A DNA stretch of 64,000 nucleotides from positions 285,862 through 349,861 of the forward strand of contig NZ_KQ948763.1 of assembly GCF_001514205.1 (NCBI RefSeq), in the 5' to 3' direction. This document shows positions 35,592 through 45,001 of this stretch, piece by piece. The position numbers and the translations under genes are program-made. Each line of letters opens with the position of its first letter. Position 1 is the stretch's first letter. The DNA is from Streptomyces griseoruber. Its GTDB lineage: Bacteria; Actinomycetota; Actinomycetes; Streptomycetales; Streptomycetaceae. The notes under the pieces are model-generated. The model saw nothing but the letters and a program-made list of their open reading frames with translations, was not told where the DNA came from and searched no databases.

Positions 35592-35625
35592 CGTTAACCC
35601 TGCAAAGTTGTTTGCAGGGTTAACG
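35592..35625. terminator. Perfect 15-bp stem-loop between zapE and the secreted-protein gene
   Basis: CGTTAACCCTGCAAA (35592-35606), loop GTTG, TTTGCAGGGTTAACG (35611-35625). On the minus strand it follows zapE by about 50 bases and is trailed by TGTTTCTTG, so a terminator is likely. The stem is unusually AT-rich for this genome, and as a DNA palindrome it could also be a protein-binding site. Confidence 0.7.
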
Positions 35626-35676
35626 CGGCGTTTCGGGAAGAAGTGCGCCTCAAAAGCGAGGGGTATGTGGCGCGAA

Positions 35677-36780
35677 CTAGTCCTTGACCAGCCGCTTGGC
35701 GTCCCGGGCCAGCGCGGTGAGCCGGGAGATCGCGCGGAAGTACTTCTTGCGGTAGCCGCCGTTCAGCATCTCCTCGCTGAACAGCCGGTCGAAGGGGAGC
35801 CCGGAGGCCAGCACCGGGACCTCGCGGTCGTAGAGCCGGTCGGCCAGGACGACGAGCCGCAGCGCCGTCGACTGGTCGGGAACGGGCTGCACATCCGTGA
35901 GACACACCGCCTTCAGGCCATCGGCGAGCGCTCCGTAACGGCTCGGGTGGACCCGGGAGAGATGCCCGAGGAGGTGCGGGAAGTCGTCGAGCGAGGCCCC
36001 CGGGGTGGCGTACGCCGTCTTCGTCACCTGTTCGTCGGAGTACGGCGCCGGAGCCTCGGGCAGACCGCGGTGGCGGTAGTCCTCGCCGTCGATGCGCAGG
36101 GTGCGGAAGTGCGCGGACAGGCCCTGGATCTCGCGCAGGAAGTCGACGGCCGCGAACCGGCCCTCGCCGAGCTTGCCGGGCAGGGTGTTGGAGGTGGCGG
36201 CCAGCGCCACCCCCGCCTCGACCAGCTTGCCGAGCAGCGACGACACGAGCACGGTGTCGCCCGGGTCGTCCAGCTCGAACTCGTCGATGCACAGCAGCCG
36301 GTGCCCGGAGAGCGTACGGACCGTCTGCTGGAAGCCGAGGGCGCCGACCAGGTTGGTCAGCTCCACGAAGGTGCCGAACGCCTTCAGCCCGGGCTCGGCC
36401 GGGGTGGCGTGCCAGAGGGAGGCGAGCAGGTGGGTCTTGCCGACGCCGTAGCCGCCGTCGAGGTAGACCCCGCGCGGGCCGGCCGGCGCCTTGGGGGCCT
36501 TCGCCCTGCCGAAGCCGAGGAACCCCCGCCGGGCGCCGCCCACGGCGTGCGCCCCGCCGAGCCCGCCCGCGAAGCCCTCCAGGACCGACACGGCCTCGGT
36601 CTGGCTGGGCTGGTTCGGGTCCGGGAGGTAGGTGCTGAAGCGCACCGAGTCGAAGCGGGGCGGCGGCACCATCTCGGCGACCAGCCGGTCCGCCGGGACG
36701 TACGGCTCAAGGGCGCACAGGGACAGCGGGGCCACGTCGGCTATCTCGTCGACAGGGGCGGAAGGGGAGGAGGACGACAC
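35677..36780 (-). CDS. zapE: ZapE/AFG1-type ATPase
   Basis: 367 aa. Walker A GGYGVGKTH, Walker B LLCIDEFELDD and the AFG1 segments LPFDRLFSEEM and FPHLLGHLSRVHPSRY match the cell-division ATPase ZapE and mitochondrial AFG1. Known bacterial ZapE acts at the Z-ring under stress. The GTG at 36780 has GGGGA just upstream; a longer start at 36819 would overlap the divergent reductase gene. A proline/alanine-rich insertion (about 75-100) precedes the ATPase core. Confidence 0.9.
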   Translation of the reverse strand: MSSSSPSAPVDEIADVAPLSLCALEPYVPADRLVAEMVPPPRFDSVRFSTYLPDPNQPSQTEAVSVLEGFAGGLGGAHAVGGARRGFLGFGRAKAPKAPAGPRGVYLDGGYGVGKTHLLASLWHATPAEPGLKAFGTFVELTNLVGALGFQQTVRTLSGHRLLCIDEFELDDPGDTVLVSSLLGKLVEAGVALAATSNTLPGKLGEGRFAAVDFLREIQGLSAHFRTLRIDGEDYRHRGLPEAPAPYSDEQVTKTAYATPGASLDDFPHLLGHLSRVHPSRYGALADGLKAVCLTDVQPVPDQSTALRLVVLADRLYDREVPVLASGLPFDRLFSEEMLNGGYRKKYFRAISRLTALARDAKRLVKD

Positions 36781-36817
36781 GGTTCCCCATGCTAATCCGC
36801 GTGCCAGACTGCGAGGC

Positions 36818-37600
36818 ATGCGACGGCTGTTCCCTGTGACCGACCAGACACCGCCCCCGGCTCCGGATGACCGGGAGTGGAGCCTCGACGAGCTCGCCGA
36901 GGCCTACGCCTATCCCGAGCCCCCGCCCGGGGAGCCGCGGCCCTGGCTGCGGGCCAACATGGTCTCCACGCTCGACGGCGCCGCCCAGCACGACGGGCGC
37001 TCCCAGCCCATCTCCACCGCGGCCGACATGCGGATCTTCGGCACGCTCCGGGGGCTCGCGGACGTCGTGGTCGTGGGCGCGGAAACGGTACGGCAGGAGG
37101 GGTACCGGCCGGCCCGCGCGCGGGCGGAGTTCGCGGGGCGGCGGGAGGCGGCCGGACAGGCGCCCGCACCCGCGATCGCCGTGGTCACCGCCAGCCTGGA
37201 CCTGGACCTCTCGTTGCCGCTGTTCACCTCGCCGCTGGTGCCGACCCTGCTGCTCACCGGTGCCGCGGCCGCCCCCGACAAGGTGGCCGCGGCCGAGAAG
37301 GCGGGGGCGCGGGTGGTGATCGCCGGTGACGGGATGGGCGTGGACCCCGCGCGGGCCGTCGCGGCCCTCGCCGGGCTGGGGCACACCCGGCTGCTGACCG
37401 AGGGCGGGCCCCGGATGCTGGGGCAGTTCGTCGCCGCCGGGGTGCTGGACGAGCTCTGTCTGACCGTCTCCCCGATGCTCACCGCGGGGGACGCGCAGCG
37501 CATCGCGGGCGGGCCCTCGATCCCGGTGCCGCAGCGGTTCGCACTGGTGTCCCTCCTGGAGGAGGGGGGTTTCCTGTTCGGCCGCTATCGGCGGTCCTGA
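36818..37600 (+). CDS. RibD C-terminal (pyrimidine reductase/DHFR-like) family protein
   Basis: 260 aa. The RibD_C fold is shown by RANMVSTLDGAAQHDGRS, LADVVVVGAETVRQEGYRP, and LLTEGGPRMLGQFVAAGVLDE (NADPH-binding Gly-rich turn). Riboflavin-pathway reductases reduce an aminopyrimidine ribosyl compound, but this stand-alone actinobacterial version lacks the deaminase domain and lies away from rib genes, so its substrate is unknown. Start ATG 36818 is close to the divergent zapE start. Confidence 0.87.
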   Translation: MRRLFPVTDQTPPPAPDDREWSLDELAEAYAYPEPPPGEPRPWLRANMVSTLDGAAQHDGRSQPISTAADMRIFGTLRGLADVVVVGAETVRQEGYRPARARAEFAGRREAAGQAPAPAIAVVTASLDLDLSLPLFTSPLVPTLLLTGAAAAPDKVAAAEKAGARVVIAGDGMGVDPARAVAALAGLGHTRLLTEGGPRMLGQFVAAGVLDELCLTVSPMLTAGDAQRIAGGPSIPVPQRFALVSLLEEGGFLFGRYRRS

Positions 37601-37735
37601 CATCGTTCAGGGGTACCAGTGGTCCCGAAAATGGCGGAATGGATCGTTCCGCTTGGCTTCGGGCGGGCACACTGAAACTCGCAGTCCCCGTGAGATCACG
37701 GGGCAGGATGGTTTCCGCAGAAGGGGCGGCGTCCG

Positions 37736-38209
37736 GTGTTCACAAGCGTTCTGATGATCGAGAAAGCACTGACCTCAGCCGACGTGGAGTTCGTCACCAC
37801 CCTGCACGGGGACGAGGACGTCGCCTTCCACGTCCTGCTCCAGCCGCGCGGCGACCAGGCGGACCGCCTGCTGCGGGCCATCGACGACGTCGCCCTCGGC
37901 GAGCTGGACGAGGCGGCGCGGGAGCGGGAGACGCCGGAGGGGGCAGAGGCGAAGGGGTTCGGGGAGCGGGCGCTGGAGGTGTCCTTGCAGGCGCTTCACG
38001 CCTCCGGCAGCGAGGCGTCGGGACGGTTGGTGGAGGACCACCCCTTGGATGCGCTGAAGACTCTTGTGGGGGAGGTGGAGGCGGACGAGGTGATCGTGCT
38101 GACCGATCCTCACTATGTGGAGGAGTTCTTCCACCGGGACTGGGCCTCCCGGGCTCGGCACAAGGTGGGGGTGCCGGTGCTGAAGCTTTTCTCGCACAGC
38201 AAGGTGTAG
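37736..38209 (+). CDS. Uncharacterised actinobacterial protein, Usp-like appearance
   Basis: 157 aa, soluble. It has alternating strands and helices (FTSVLMIEKALTSADVEFVT; EVEADEVIVLTDPHYVEEFF; GVPVLKLFSH), somewhat like a universal-stress-protein fold. Homologues are often labelled indole-3-glycerol phosphate synthase, but it has none of that enzyme's barrel or catalytic Lys/Glu pattern, so I reject that name. GTG 37736 follows AAGGGG. It lies just before murC. Confidence 0.75.
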   Translation: MFTSVLMIEKALTSADVEFVTTLHGDEDVAFHVLLQPRGDQADRLLRAIDDVALGELDEAARERETPEGAEAKGFGERALEVSLQALHASGSEASGRLVEDHPLDALKTLVGEVEADEVIVLTDPHYVEEFFHRDWASRARHKVGVPVLKLFSHSKV

Positions 38210-38305
38210 CCGCGGGGTTCCCCACGCCCTGGGTCGGCCGCAAGAGCCCGTGCCCCATAAAGTGGGGGCGCTCATCACCGTCGTACGCACCCCTGGAGAA
38301 CACGC

Positions 38306-39691
38306 ATGGCACCCGGCCTCCCCACCGCCATGGACCGACCGCACTTCATCGGCATCGGCGGCGCCGGGATGTCGGGGATCGCGAAGATCCTCGCCCAGCG
38401 CGGGGCGAAGGTGGCCGGCAGTGACGCCAAGGAGTCCGGGACCGCGGCGGCGCTGCGGGCCCTCGGCGTCACCGTGCACATCGGGCACGCGGCGGAGCAT
38501 CTCGCGGACGACGCGAGCTGTGTCGTCGTGTCCTCGGCCATCCGCAAGGACAACCCGGAGCTGGCCCGCGCGGCCGAACGGGGGATCCCGGTCGTGCACC
38601 GGTCCGACGCGCTCGCCGCGCTGATGGAGGGGCTGCGGCCGATCGCGGTCGCCGGTACCCACGGCAAGACCACCACCACGTCCATGCTGGCGGTCTCGCT
38701 CTCCGAGCTGGGCCTGAAGCCGTCGTACGCGATCGGCGGCGACCTGGACGCCCCCGGCTCCAACGCGCTGCACGGCGACGGCGAGATCTTCGTCGCCGAG
38801 GCGGACGAATCGGACCGCAGCTTCCACAAGTACGCACCCGAGGTCGCGATCGTCCTCAACGTGGAGCTGGACCACCACGCCAACTACGCCTCGATGGACG
38901 AGATCTACGAGTCCTTCGAGACCTTCGCCGGGAAGATCGTGCCCGGCGGCACGCTGGTGGTCTCCGCCGACCAGGCGGGCGCCCGTGAGCTGACCCGGCG
39001 CGTCGAGGGCGTGCGGGTGGTGACGTACGGAGAGACCGAGGACGCCGACGTCCGGGTGCTGTCCGTCGTACCGCAGGGGCTGAAGAGCCTGGTGACGGTG
39101 GTGCTGGACGGGCGGGAGATCACCTTCACGGTGTCCGTGCCCGGCCGGCACTACGCGCTCAACGCCGTCGCCGCGCTGACCGCGGGGGCCGCCCTCGGTG
39201 TCCCCGCCACCGAGCTCGCGCCCGCGATCGCCGCGTACACGGGCGTCAAGCGGCGCCTCCAGCTCAAGGGCGAGGCGGCCGGAGTCCAGGTGATCGACTC
39301 CTACGCCCACCACCCCACCGAGATGACCGCCGACCTCGAGGCGATGCGCGCCGCGGCCGGGGACGCCCGCATCCTGGTCGTCTTCCAGCCGCACCTGTTC
39401 TCCCGGACACAGGAGCTCGGCACCGAGATGGGGCAGTCCCTGGCCCTGGCCGACGCCTCCGTCGTCCTCGACATCTACCCGGCCCGCGAGGACCCGGTCC
39501 CGGGGGTGACGAGCGCGCTGATCATCGACGCGGGCCGGGCGGCCGGCGCCGACGTGACGGCCGTGCACGACAAGGACGAGGTGCCCTCCGTGATCGCGGG
39601 AATGGCGAAGCCCGGTGATCTCGTTCTCACCATGGGCGCGGGCGACGTGACCGACCTGGGCCCGCGCATTCTGGACCGTCTTTCGAACTGA
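38306..39691 (+). CDS. murC: UDP-N-acetylmuramate--L-alanine ligase
   Basis: 461 aa, full length. The nucleotide-sugar loop GIGGAGMSGIAKIL (16-29), ATP loop GTHGKTTT (117-124), NVELDHHANY and the C-terminal DSYAHHPTEM are all Mur-ligase signatures specific to MurC. It adds L-Ala to UDP-MurNAc, the first peptide step of peptidoglycan synthesis. GGAG precedes ATG 38306. Here murC lies outside the main mur-fts cluster, next to msrB. Confidence 0.95.
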   Translation: MAPGLPTAMDRPHFIGIGGAGMSGIAKILAQRGAKVAGSDAKESGTAAALRALGVTVHIGHAAEHLADDASCVVVSSAIRKDNPELARAAERGIPVVHRSDALAALMEGLRPIAVAGTHGKTTTTSMLAVSLSELGLKPSYAIGGDLDAPGSNALHGDGEIFVAEADESDRSFHKYAPEVAIVLNVELDHHANYASMDEIYESFETFAGKIVPGGTLVVSADQAGARELTRRVEGVRVVTYGETEDADVRVLSVVPQGLKSLVTVVLDGREITFTVSVPGRHYALNAVAALTAGAALGVPATELAPAIAAYTGVKRRLQLKGEAAGVQVIDSYAHHPTEMTADLEAMRAAAGDARILVVFQPHLFSRTQELGTEMGQSLALADASVVLDIYPAREDPVPGVTSALIIDAGRAAGADVTAVHDKDEVPSVIAGMAKPGDLVLTMGAGDVTDLGPRILDRLSN

Positions 39692-39704
39692 GGGGCTGAG
39701 AATC

Positions 39705-40112
39705 GTGTCGTACGACGTCGAGAAGCCGGACGAGCAGTGGCGGGCGGAGCTGACGCCGGCCGAGTACGCCGTGCTGCGCCAGGCCGCGACGGAGCCGGCC
39801 TTCACCGGTGAGTACACCGACACCAAGACCGAGGGCGTCTACTCCTGCCGGGCCTGCGGCGCCGAACTGTTCACCTCCGGCACCAAGTTCGACTCGCACT
39901 GCGGCTGGCCGTCCTTCTTCGACCCGAAGGACACCGACGCGGTCGAGCTGATCGAGGACCGCTCGCACGGGATGCTCCGCACCGAGGTGCGCTGTGCCCG
40001 CTGCGGCTCCCACCTCGGGCACGTCTTCGAGGGGGAGGGCTATGCGACGCCCACCGACCAGCGCTACTGCATCAACAGCATCTCGCTGCGGCTGGCGCCG
40101 GACGCGGGCTGA
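39705..40112 (+). CDS. msrB: Peptide-methionine (R)-S-oxide reductase
   Basis: 135 aa. Zinc cysteines C48, C51, C97 and C100 (CRAC, CARC), the GWPSFF substrate element and catalytic C122 (RYCINS) are present; C66 beside GWPSF may act as the resolving cysteine. It repairs R-methionine sulfoxide in proteins. GTG 39705 follows GAGGGG and lies 13 bases after murC, probably co-transcribed. Confidence 0.95.
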   Translation: MSYDVEKPDEQWRAELTPAEYAVLRQAATEPAFTGEYTDTKTEGVYSCRACGAELFTSGTKFDSHCGWPSFFDPKDTDAVELIEDRSHGMLRTEVRCARCGSHLGHVFEGEGYATPTDQRYCINSISLRLAPDAG

Positions 40113-40131
40113 GGCCGGCGCCTGACGCCGG

Positions 40132-41163
40132 TCACAGCAGCTTGCGCTGCACCATCGCCGACAGCACCAGCATCCCCGGCAGCAGGGGCAGCCAGACGGT
40201 GAGGGTGCGGTAGCCGATCACGGTGGCGGTGGCCAGGGCGAGCGGGGTGCCGTAGCCCGCCAGGGTGAGGATCAGGGCCGCGTCCACCGGGCCGATACCG
40301 CCCGGGGCGGGGACGGCGCCCGCGGCGGTGCTGGCGGCGAGGAACGCGAACAGCAACTGCGGCCAGGACAGGGGCAGGTCGAGCGCCTTGCCCACCGAGG
40401 CGACCACGCTCGCCTGGATCAGCGGGGCGGCGGCGGCCCCGCCCCACAGGGGCAGGAAACGGCTCGGACGCGTGTGCAGATGGCGCGCGTCCGTGAGCGC
40501 CGTACGGACGAACTCCATGACCGGGCCGCGCACCGCCCGCACCAGGGCCAGGACCACCGCGGCCCCCGCGGGGACCAGGAGCAGTCCGGCCACCGCGCCC
40601 AGCAGGGTCCGGCCGTCGGGGACGAGCGCGGCCGGGCGGACCGCGCTGGGGGCGAGCAGCAGGAAGGCGAGCACCACCGGGGTCTTCGCCACCGCTCTGA
40701 CCAGGGAGTACAGGGCGATGGAGGCGGTCGCCCGAGGGAGCGGCACGCCCTGGCGCCGGAGGAAGCGGACGGTCACCGCGTGGGCGCCGATGCTCGCGGG
40801 CAGGACGTGGTTCGCGGCGCCCGCGGCGATCTGTGAGGCCACCAGCGACCCCGGCGGCAGCCGGTCGGGGACCGCGCCCTGGCGGACACAGGCGGCGGCG
40901 ACCGAGCCGAGGTAGGTGAAGACCAGGCCGGCCAGCAGCCACCACGGGTCGGCACCGGCCAGCCGGGCGGTGCCGTCGCGTACGGCGTGCCAGTCGACGG
41001 CCGCCCACACGCCCAGGTACAGCACGGGGAGCAGACTGACGGCGTGGCGGGCGAAAGGGCGGAAGCGCCGGAAGCGGCGGGGGAGCGCGGTGGCCGGCGG
41101 GGTCGGGGTGAGGGCGGTGGGGAGCTGGGGCGGGGTGGCGGGAGTGGCGGGCAGCAGGGTCAC
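40132..41163 (-). CDS. YbhN/UPF0104-type membrane protein (LPG synthase transmembrane domain family)
   Basis: 343 aa with about eight membrane helices. A Pro-rich cytoplasmic leader is followed by GVWAAVDWHAV, ANHVLPASIGAHAV and VPAPGGIGPVDAALI, the conserved PGGIG-type motif of the flippase-like/LPG-synthase membrane family. It lacks the soluble lysyl-transferase domain, so it may be a lipid flippase or an unpartnered member. GTG 41163 has AAGGA at about 11 bases. Confidence 0.85.
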   Translation of the reverse strand: MTLLPATPATPPQLPTALTPTPPATALPRRFRRFRPFARHAVSLLPVLYLGVWAAVDWHAVRDGTARLAGADPWWLLAGLVFTYLGSVAAACVRQGAVPDRLPPGSLVASQIAAGAANHVLPASIGAHAVTVRFLRRQGVPLPRATASIALYSLVRAVAKTPVVLAFLLLAPSAVRPAALVPDGRTLLGAVAGLLLVPAGAAVVLALVRAVRGPVMEFVRTALTDARHLHTRPSRFLPLWGGAAAAPLIQASVVASVGKALDLPLSWPQLLFAFLAASTAAGAVPAPGGIGPVDAALILTLAGYGTPLALATATVIGYRTLTVWLPLLPGMLVLSAMVQRKLL

Positions 41164-41365
41164 GGCGCACGTCGTCCTTCCGCGGCGCCACGGTGGCGCC
41201 GTACAGGCCCTGGGCGGGGAGGGGACGGGGGAGAAGTTTCCCCTCCGGTGTGACGGCGCGGTGTCCGGGAGCCGACGAGGTGCGGGCGGAGGGGCGACCG
41301 GGGTGCGGTGCGGCTGTGGGAGTTCTGCCCTGACCGGGTACGGCTCATCCCGTCGGCGCCGCGGT

Positions 41366-42808
41366 TCAGGCGCGTCCCAGGGGCAGCCTCAGCAGGAACG
41401 CGGTGGACTCCGGGGTCTCGGCGAGCTCCAGCGTGCCGCCGTGGGCGCGGACCAGGGAACGCGCCACGGACAGACCGAGTCCGCTGCCGCCGCGGTCGCG
41501 GCTGCGGGCCTTGTCGACGCGGTAGAAGCGGTCGAAGACCCGGTCGCGGTCGCCGGGCGGGATGCCGGGACCCCGGTCGGTGACCCGGACGTGGGCCGTG
41601 CCGGGCGAGGCGGAGACCTCGATGCTCACCGGGGTGCCGGGCGGGGTGTGCACGGCCGCGTTGGTGAGGAGGTTGTCCAGGACCTGGCGGATGCGGTGCG
41701 GGTCCATGCGCAGGGGGACGGCGGCGGGGCCGGGGACGAGCGTCAGCGGGTGGCCGGGGTGACTCGCGCGGAAGGCGTCGGCGGCCTGCCCGACCAGCTC
41801 CACCAGGTCGGCGACCTCCATCCTGAGCGGGGTCTCCACCTCCGCCGCGTCCAGCCGGGCCAGCAGCAGGAGGTCGTCCAGGAGGACCCCCATCCGGGCG
41901 GCCTCGGCGCGCAGGCGGGCCAGGTGCTTGTCGCGCTCCTCGGGGACGTTGGCGGCCGCGTACTGGAAGAGGTCCGCGTAACCGCGTACCGACATCAGCG
42001 GGGTGCGCAGCTCGTGCGAGGCGTCCGCGACGAACCGGCGCAGCCGCTGCTCGGCCTGCGCGCGCACGGCGAGCGAGTCGTCGATGTGCTCCAGCATGGT
42101 GTTGAAGGCGAGGCGAAGCTCCTCCACCTCCGGGCCGCCGCCCGCCCGGTCGGCGCGCAGCGGCAGCCGGGACGCCGACTCGGTCAGGTCGTGGGAGGTG
42201 ATGCCGTGCGCGGTGTGCGCCATGTCGCTGAGCGGATTCAGCCCGCGCCGCAGCATGGCCCGCCCGAACACCACCAGGGCCGCCAGCGCGAGCGCGAACG
42301 TGACGACCTGGATGGTGATCAGGTGCTGCACGGTGTTGTCGATGTCCTCCATGGGCGCGCCGCTGACCAGGACCACCCCCGGCTCCACCTCGCAGGCGCG
42401 CAGCCGGTAGACGCCGTCGCCCCGCAGGGACTCGGTGCGCACCACCTCGTGGTCGGCGAGGGTCTGCGCCCGGGCCAGGGTGGTGAGGTCGTCGATGTCC
42501 TCGGGCACGTCGCCGGGGTCCTCCGGCTTGCGCAGCACGGGCGTGCCGTCGCGTACGTCGTACACGGCGTAGTACCAGCCCCAGTACTTCTTCCCGGCCA
42601 GGCTGCCGGAGTCGACGATGCTCTTGGACTGGGCGACCTGGGCGATCGCGAGCTGCTCGTTGAGCTGGGCCGACAGATAGTCCCGCATATAGGTGGTGAG
42701 GGCCGTGCCGACGACGGCGAAGACCACCAGGGCCAGCGCGCCGAGGCTCAGCGCCAGCCGGGTGCCGAGCCGCATCCCGCGGTACGTCCGCCGCAGTCCG
42801 CGGATCAC
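41366..42808 (-). CDS. Two-component sensor histidine kinase
   Basis: 480 aa. Membrane helices at about 17-40 and 162-182 flank a 120-residue outer sensor region; then HAMP, a dimerisation helix with H265 (DASHELRTPL), and a HATPase core (N box DNLLTNAAVHT, G boxes DRGPGIPPGD and GGSGLGLSVA). The GTG start overlaps the stop of its response-regulator gene by four bases. Divergent from the flavin electron-transfer operon, which may be its target. It resembles MprB/TrcS-type kinases. Confidence 0.93.
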   Translation of the reverse strand: MIRGLRRTYRGMRLGTRLALSLGALALVVFAVVGTALTTYMRDYLSAQLNEQLAIAQVAQSKSIVDSGSLAGKKYWGWYYAVYDVRDGTPVLRKPEDPGDVPEDIDDLTTLARAQTLADHEVVRTESLRGDGVYRLRACEVEPGVVLVSGAPMEDIDNTVQHLITIQVVTFALALAALVVFGRAMLRRGLNPLSDMAHTAHGITSHDLTESASRLPLRADRAGGGPEVEELRLAFNTMLEHIDDSLAVRAQAEQRLRRFVADASHELRTPLMSVRGYADLFQYAAANVPEERDKHLARLRAEAARMGVLLDDLLLLARLDAAEVETPLRMEVADLVELVGQAADAFRASHPGHPLTLVPGPAAVPLRMDPHRIRQVLDNLLTNAAVHTPPGTPVSIEVSASPGTAHVRVTDRGPGIPPGDRDRVFDRFYRVDKARSRDRGGSGLGLSVARSLVRAHGGTLELAETPESTAFLLRLPLGRA

Positions 42809-43500
42809 TCGGCCGCCGCCTGCCGGATCACGTACCCGAAGCCCCGTACCGTCTGGATCAGCGGATCGTCGCCGGTCATGTCCAGCTTGCGGCGCAGCCG
42901 GCTCACCACCAGCTCCACCACGTTGGAGCGGCCGCCGAAGCCGTACTCCCAGACGTGGTCGAGGATCTGCGCCTTGGTCAGCACGGTCGGCGACTTGCGC
43001 ATGAGATAGCGCAGCACCTCGTACTCGGTGGGGGTGAGCGTCAGCAGCCTCCCGGCGCGGCGGACCTCGCGGGTGTCCTCGTCCATCGTCAGGTCGGCGA
43101 CCCGCAGCACGGAGCGCTGGAAGCCGGGCCCGGCGCTGCGCCGCAGCACGGTCCGCAGCCGGGCCATCAGCTCCTCCACGGCGAACGGTTTCACCAGGTA
43201 GTCGTCCCCGCCCCGGGTCAGCCCCGCGACCCGGTCCGCGACCCCGTCCCGGGCCGTGAGGAACACCACCGGCACCATGGTCCCCGACTGCCGCAGCCGG
43301 TCCAGGACGCCGAAGCCGTCGATGTCGGGCAGCATCAGGTCCAGCACCACGATGTCCGGATGGAACTCGGCGGCTCGGCGCAGCGCCTCCTCACCGGAGT
43401 TCGCGGTGACCGCGCTCCAGCCCTCGTAGCGGGCGACCGTCGCCACGAGATCGGCGATCGGCGGGTCGTCGTCCACGACGAGGAGTCGTACTTTTTCCAC
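42805..43500 (-). CDS. OmpR-type response regulator
   Basis: 231 aa. Receiver with acidic triplet D10-D12, phospho-acceptor D54 (VLDLMLPD), T82 region and K104 (VKPF); C-terminal winged helix (LTPTEYEVLRYLM; VVSRLRRKL; TVRGFGYVIR). GTG 43500 is the best in-frame start, though its ribosome site is weak. First gene of the kinase/regulator operon. The 150-base gap to the divergent reductase operon is the natural place for its binding site. Confidence 0.93.
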   Translation of the reverse strand: MEKVRLLVVDDDPPIADLVATVARYEGWSAVTANSGEEALRRAAEFHPDIVVLDLMLPDIDGFGVLDRLRQSGTMVPVVFLTARDGVADRVAGLTRGGDDYLVKPFAVEELMARLRTVLRRSAGPGFQRSVLRVADLTMDEDTREVRRAGRLLTLTPTEYEVLRYLMRKSPTVLTKAQILDHVWEYGFGGRSNVVELVVSRLRRKLDMTGDDPLIQTVRGFGYVIRQAAAE

Positions 43501-43653
43501 CCGCTCATACTGCGCCACCCGCGCCCCGGCGCCAGACCCGCGTCCGGCCCCGCGCACAGATCGATAAACTCTTGAAAGTTGTACGACAGCAAATCGACAG
43601 CCAAGCACGGAGAAGCTCTGTGTTCTGAGGACCCGATCAAGGAGTTTCCGTCC

Positions 43654-44991
43654 GTGACGACCGTCCAGTCGCCTCCCGTTCCCCCCACGGCGATACGTCC
43701 CAAAGTAGTGGCCCGCACCGGCCTGTACGCCGTGCTGGCCGTGAACGCGGCCGTCGTGACCCTCTTCGCCGTCCAGGCCGGCTTCGCCTCCAACGCGCTC
43801 GTCGTGATCGGCCGGTTCGCCGGTCTGTACGGCGCGCTGCTGATGGCGTTCCAGCTGCTGCTGGTGGCCCGGCTGCCCTGGCTCGACCGCCGGATCGGCA
43901 TGGACCGGCTGACCAACTGGCACCGCTGGACCGGCTTCGGTCTGCTGTGGACGCTGGTGGGCCATGTGGTGTTCATCGCCTTCGGCTACGCCGAATCCTC
44001 CTCGATGAATCCGGTCAGCCAGCTCGTCGACCTCGCCGAGACCGTCGAGGGCGTGCTGCGCGCCACGGTCGCCCTGGTGCTGATCCTGGTCGTCGGCGGC
44101 GCCTCCGCCCGCTGGGCCCGCCGCCGGCTCGCCTACGAGACCTGGCACTTCGTCCACCTGTACACGTACGTCGCCGTGGTGCTGGCCTTCACCCACCAGG
44201 TCGCGGTCGGTACGACGTTCACCGCCTCCTCCGCCGCCACCGCGTACTGGTACGCGGTGTGGGGCGTCGCCCTCGGCTCGGTGGTCCTCGGCCGGGCGGT
44301 CCTGCCGCTGTGGCGCAACTGGCGTCACCAGCTGCGCGTCGAGAAGGTCGTCCCCGAGTCGGACAACGTCGTGTCCGTCTACATCACCGGCCGCGACCTG
44401 GACCGGCTGCCCGCACGGGCCGGCCAGTTCTTCCTGTGGCGCTTCCTGACGAAGGACCGCTGGTGGCAGGCGAACCCCTTCTCCCTGTCCGCCGCCCCCG
44501 ACGGCACCCGGCTGCGGCTGACCGCCAAGGCCGCCGGTGACGGCTCCGCGGGCCTGCGCCACCTCAAGCCCGGCACCCGCGTCTTCGCCGAGGGCCCCTA
44601 CGGCGCCTTCACCACGATGCACCGCACCCGCCCCGAGTCCCTGCTCATCGCCGGCGGCGTCGGCGTCACGCCCATCCGGGCGCTGCTGGAGGAGATCGAC
44701 GGCCACGCGGTCGTCGTCTACCGCGTCGGCGGCGAACGCGACGCCGTCCTCTACGACGAGCTGCGCGACCTCGCCGTCGCCAAGGGCGCCGAGCTGCACC
44801 TGGTCACCGGTCCGCCGGTGCCGGACCGGCTGGCGCCGCGCGAACTGGCCGCGCTGGTGCCGGACATCGCCGAGCGGGACGTCTTCCTGTGCGGACCGCC
44901 GCCCATGATGAACGCGGTGCTGGGCTCCCTGCGCGAGCTGGACGTGCCCAGGACGCAGATCCACTTCGAACGCTTCAGCCTGGCGGGATGA
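43654..44991 (+). CDS. Ferric-reductase-like transmembrane flavocytochrome
   Basis: 445 aa. About six membrane helices with heme-ligand histidines (NWHRWTGFG, VGHVVFIAF, WHFVHLYTY, AFTHQVA), then an FAD-binding FNR barrel (NPFSLSAAP) and NAD(P)-binding domain (IAGGVGVTPIRALL; FLCGPPPMM). It should move electrons from cytoplasmic NAD(P)H across the membrane. GTG 43654 has AAGGAG nine bases upstream. The next genes encode a secreted FMN protein and its flavin transferase, the likely electron acceptor and its maturase. Confidence 0.92.
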   Translation: MTTVQSPPVPPTAIRPKVVARTGLYAVLAVNAAVVTLFAVQAGFASNALVVIGRFAGLYGALLMAFQLLLVARLPWLDRRIGMDRLTNWHRWTGFGLLWTLVGHVVFIAFGYAESSSMNPVSQLVDLAETVEGVLRATVALVLILVVGGASARWARRRLAYETWHFVHLYTYVAVVLAFTHQVAVGTTFTASSAATAYWYAVWGVALGSVVLGRAVLPLWRNWRHQLRVEKVVPESDNVVSVYITGRDLDRLPARAGQFFLWRFLTKDRWWQANPFSLSAAPDGTRLRLTAKAAGDGSAGLRHLKPGTRVFAEGPYGAFTTMHRTRPESLLIAGGVGVTPIRALLEEIDGHAVVVYRVGGERDAVLYDELRDLAVAKGAELHLVTGPPVPDRLAPRELAALVPDIAERDVFLCGPPPMMNAVLGSLRELDVPRTQIHFERFSLAG

Positions 44992-45001
44992 GGAAGAAAC
45001 A

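Noticed and set aside
36781..36819. Longer zapE start at ATG 36819
   Set aside because: It would overlap the start of the divergent reductase gene; GTG 36780 has a suitable ribosome site.
37736..38209. Indole-3-glycerol phosphate synthase, a name often attached to this small protein
   Set aside because: It is too short and lacks the barrel and catalytic residues of TrpC.
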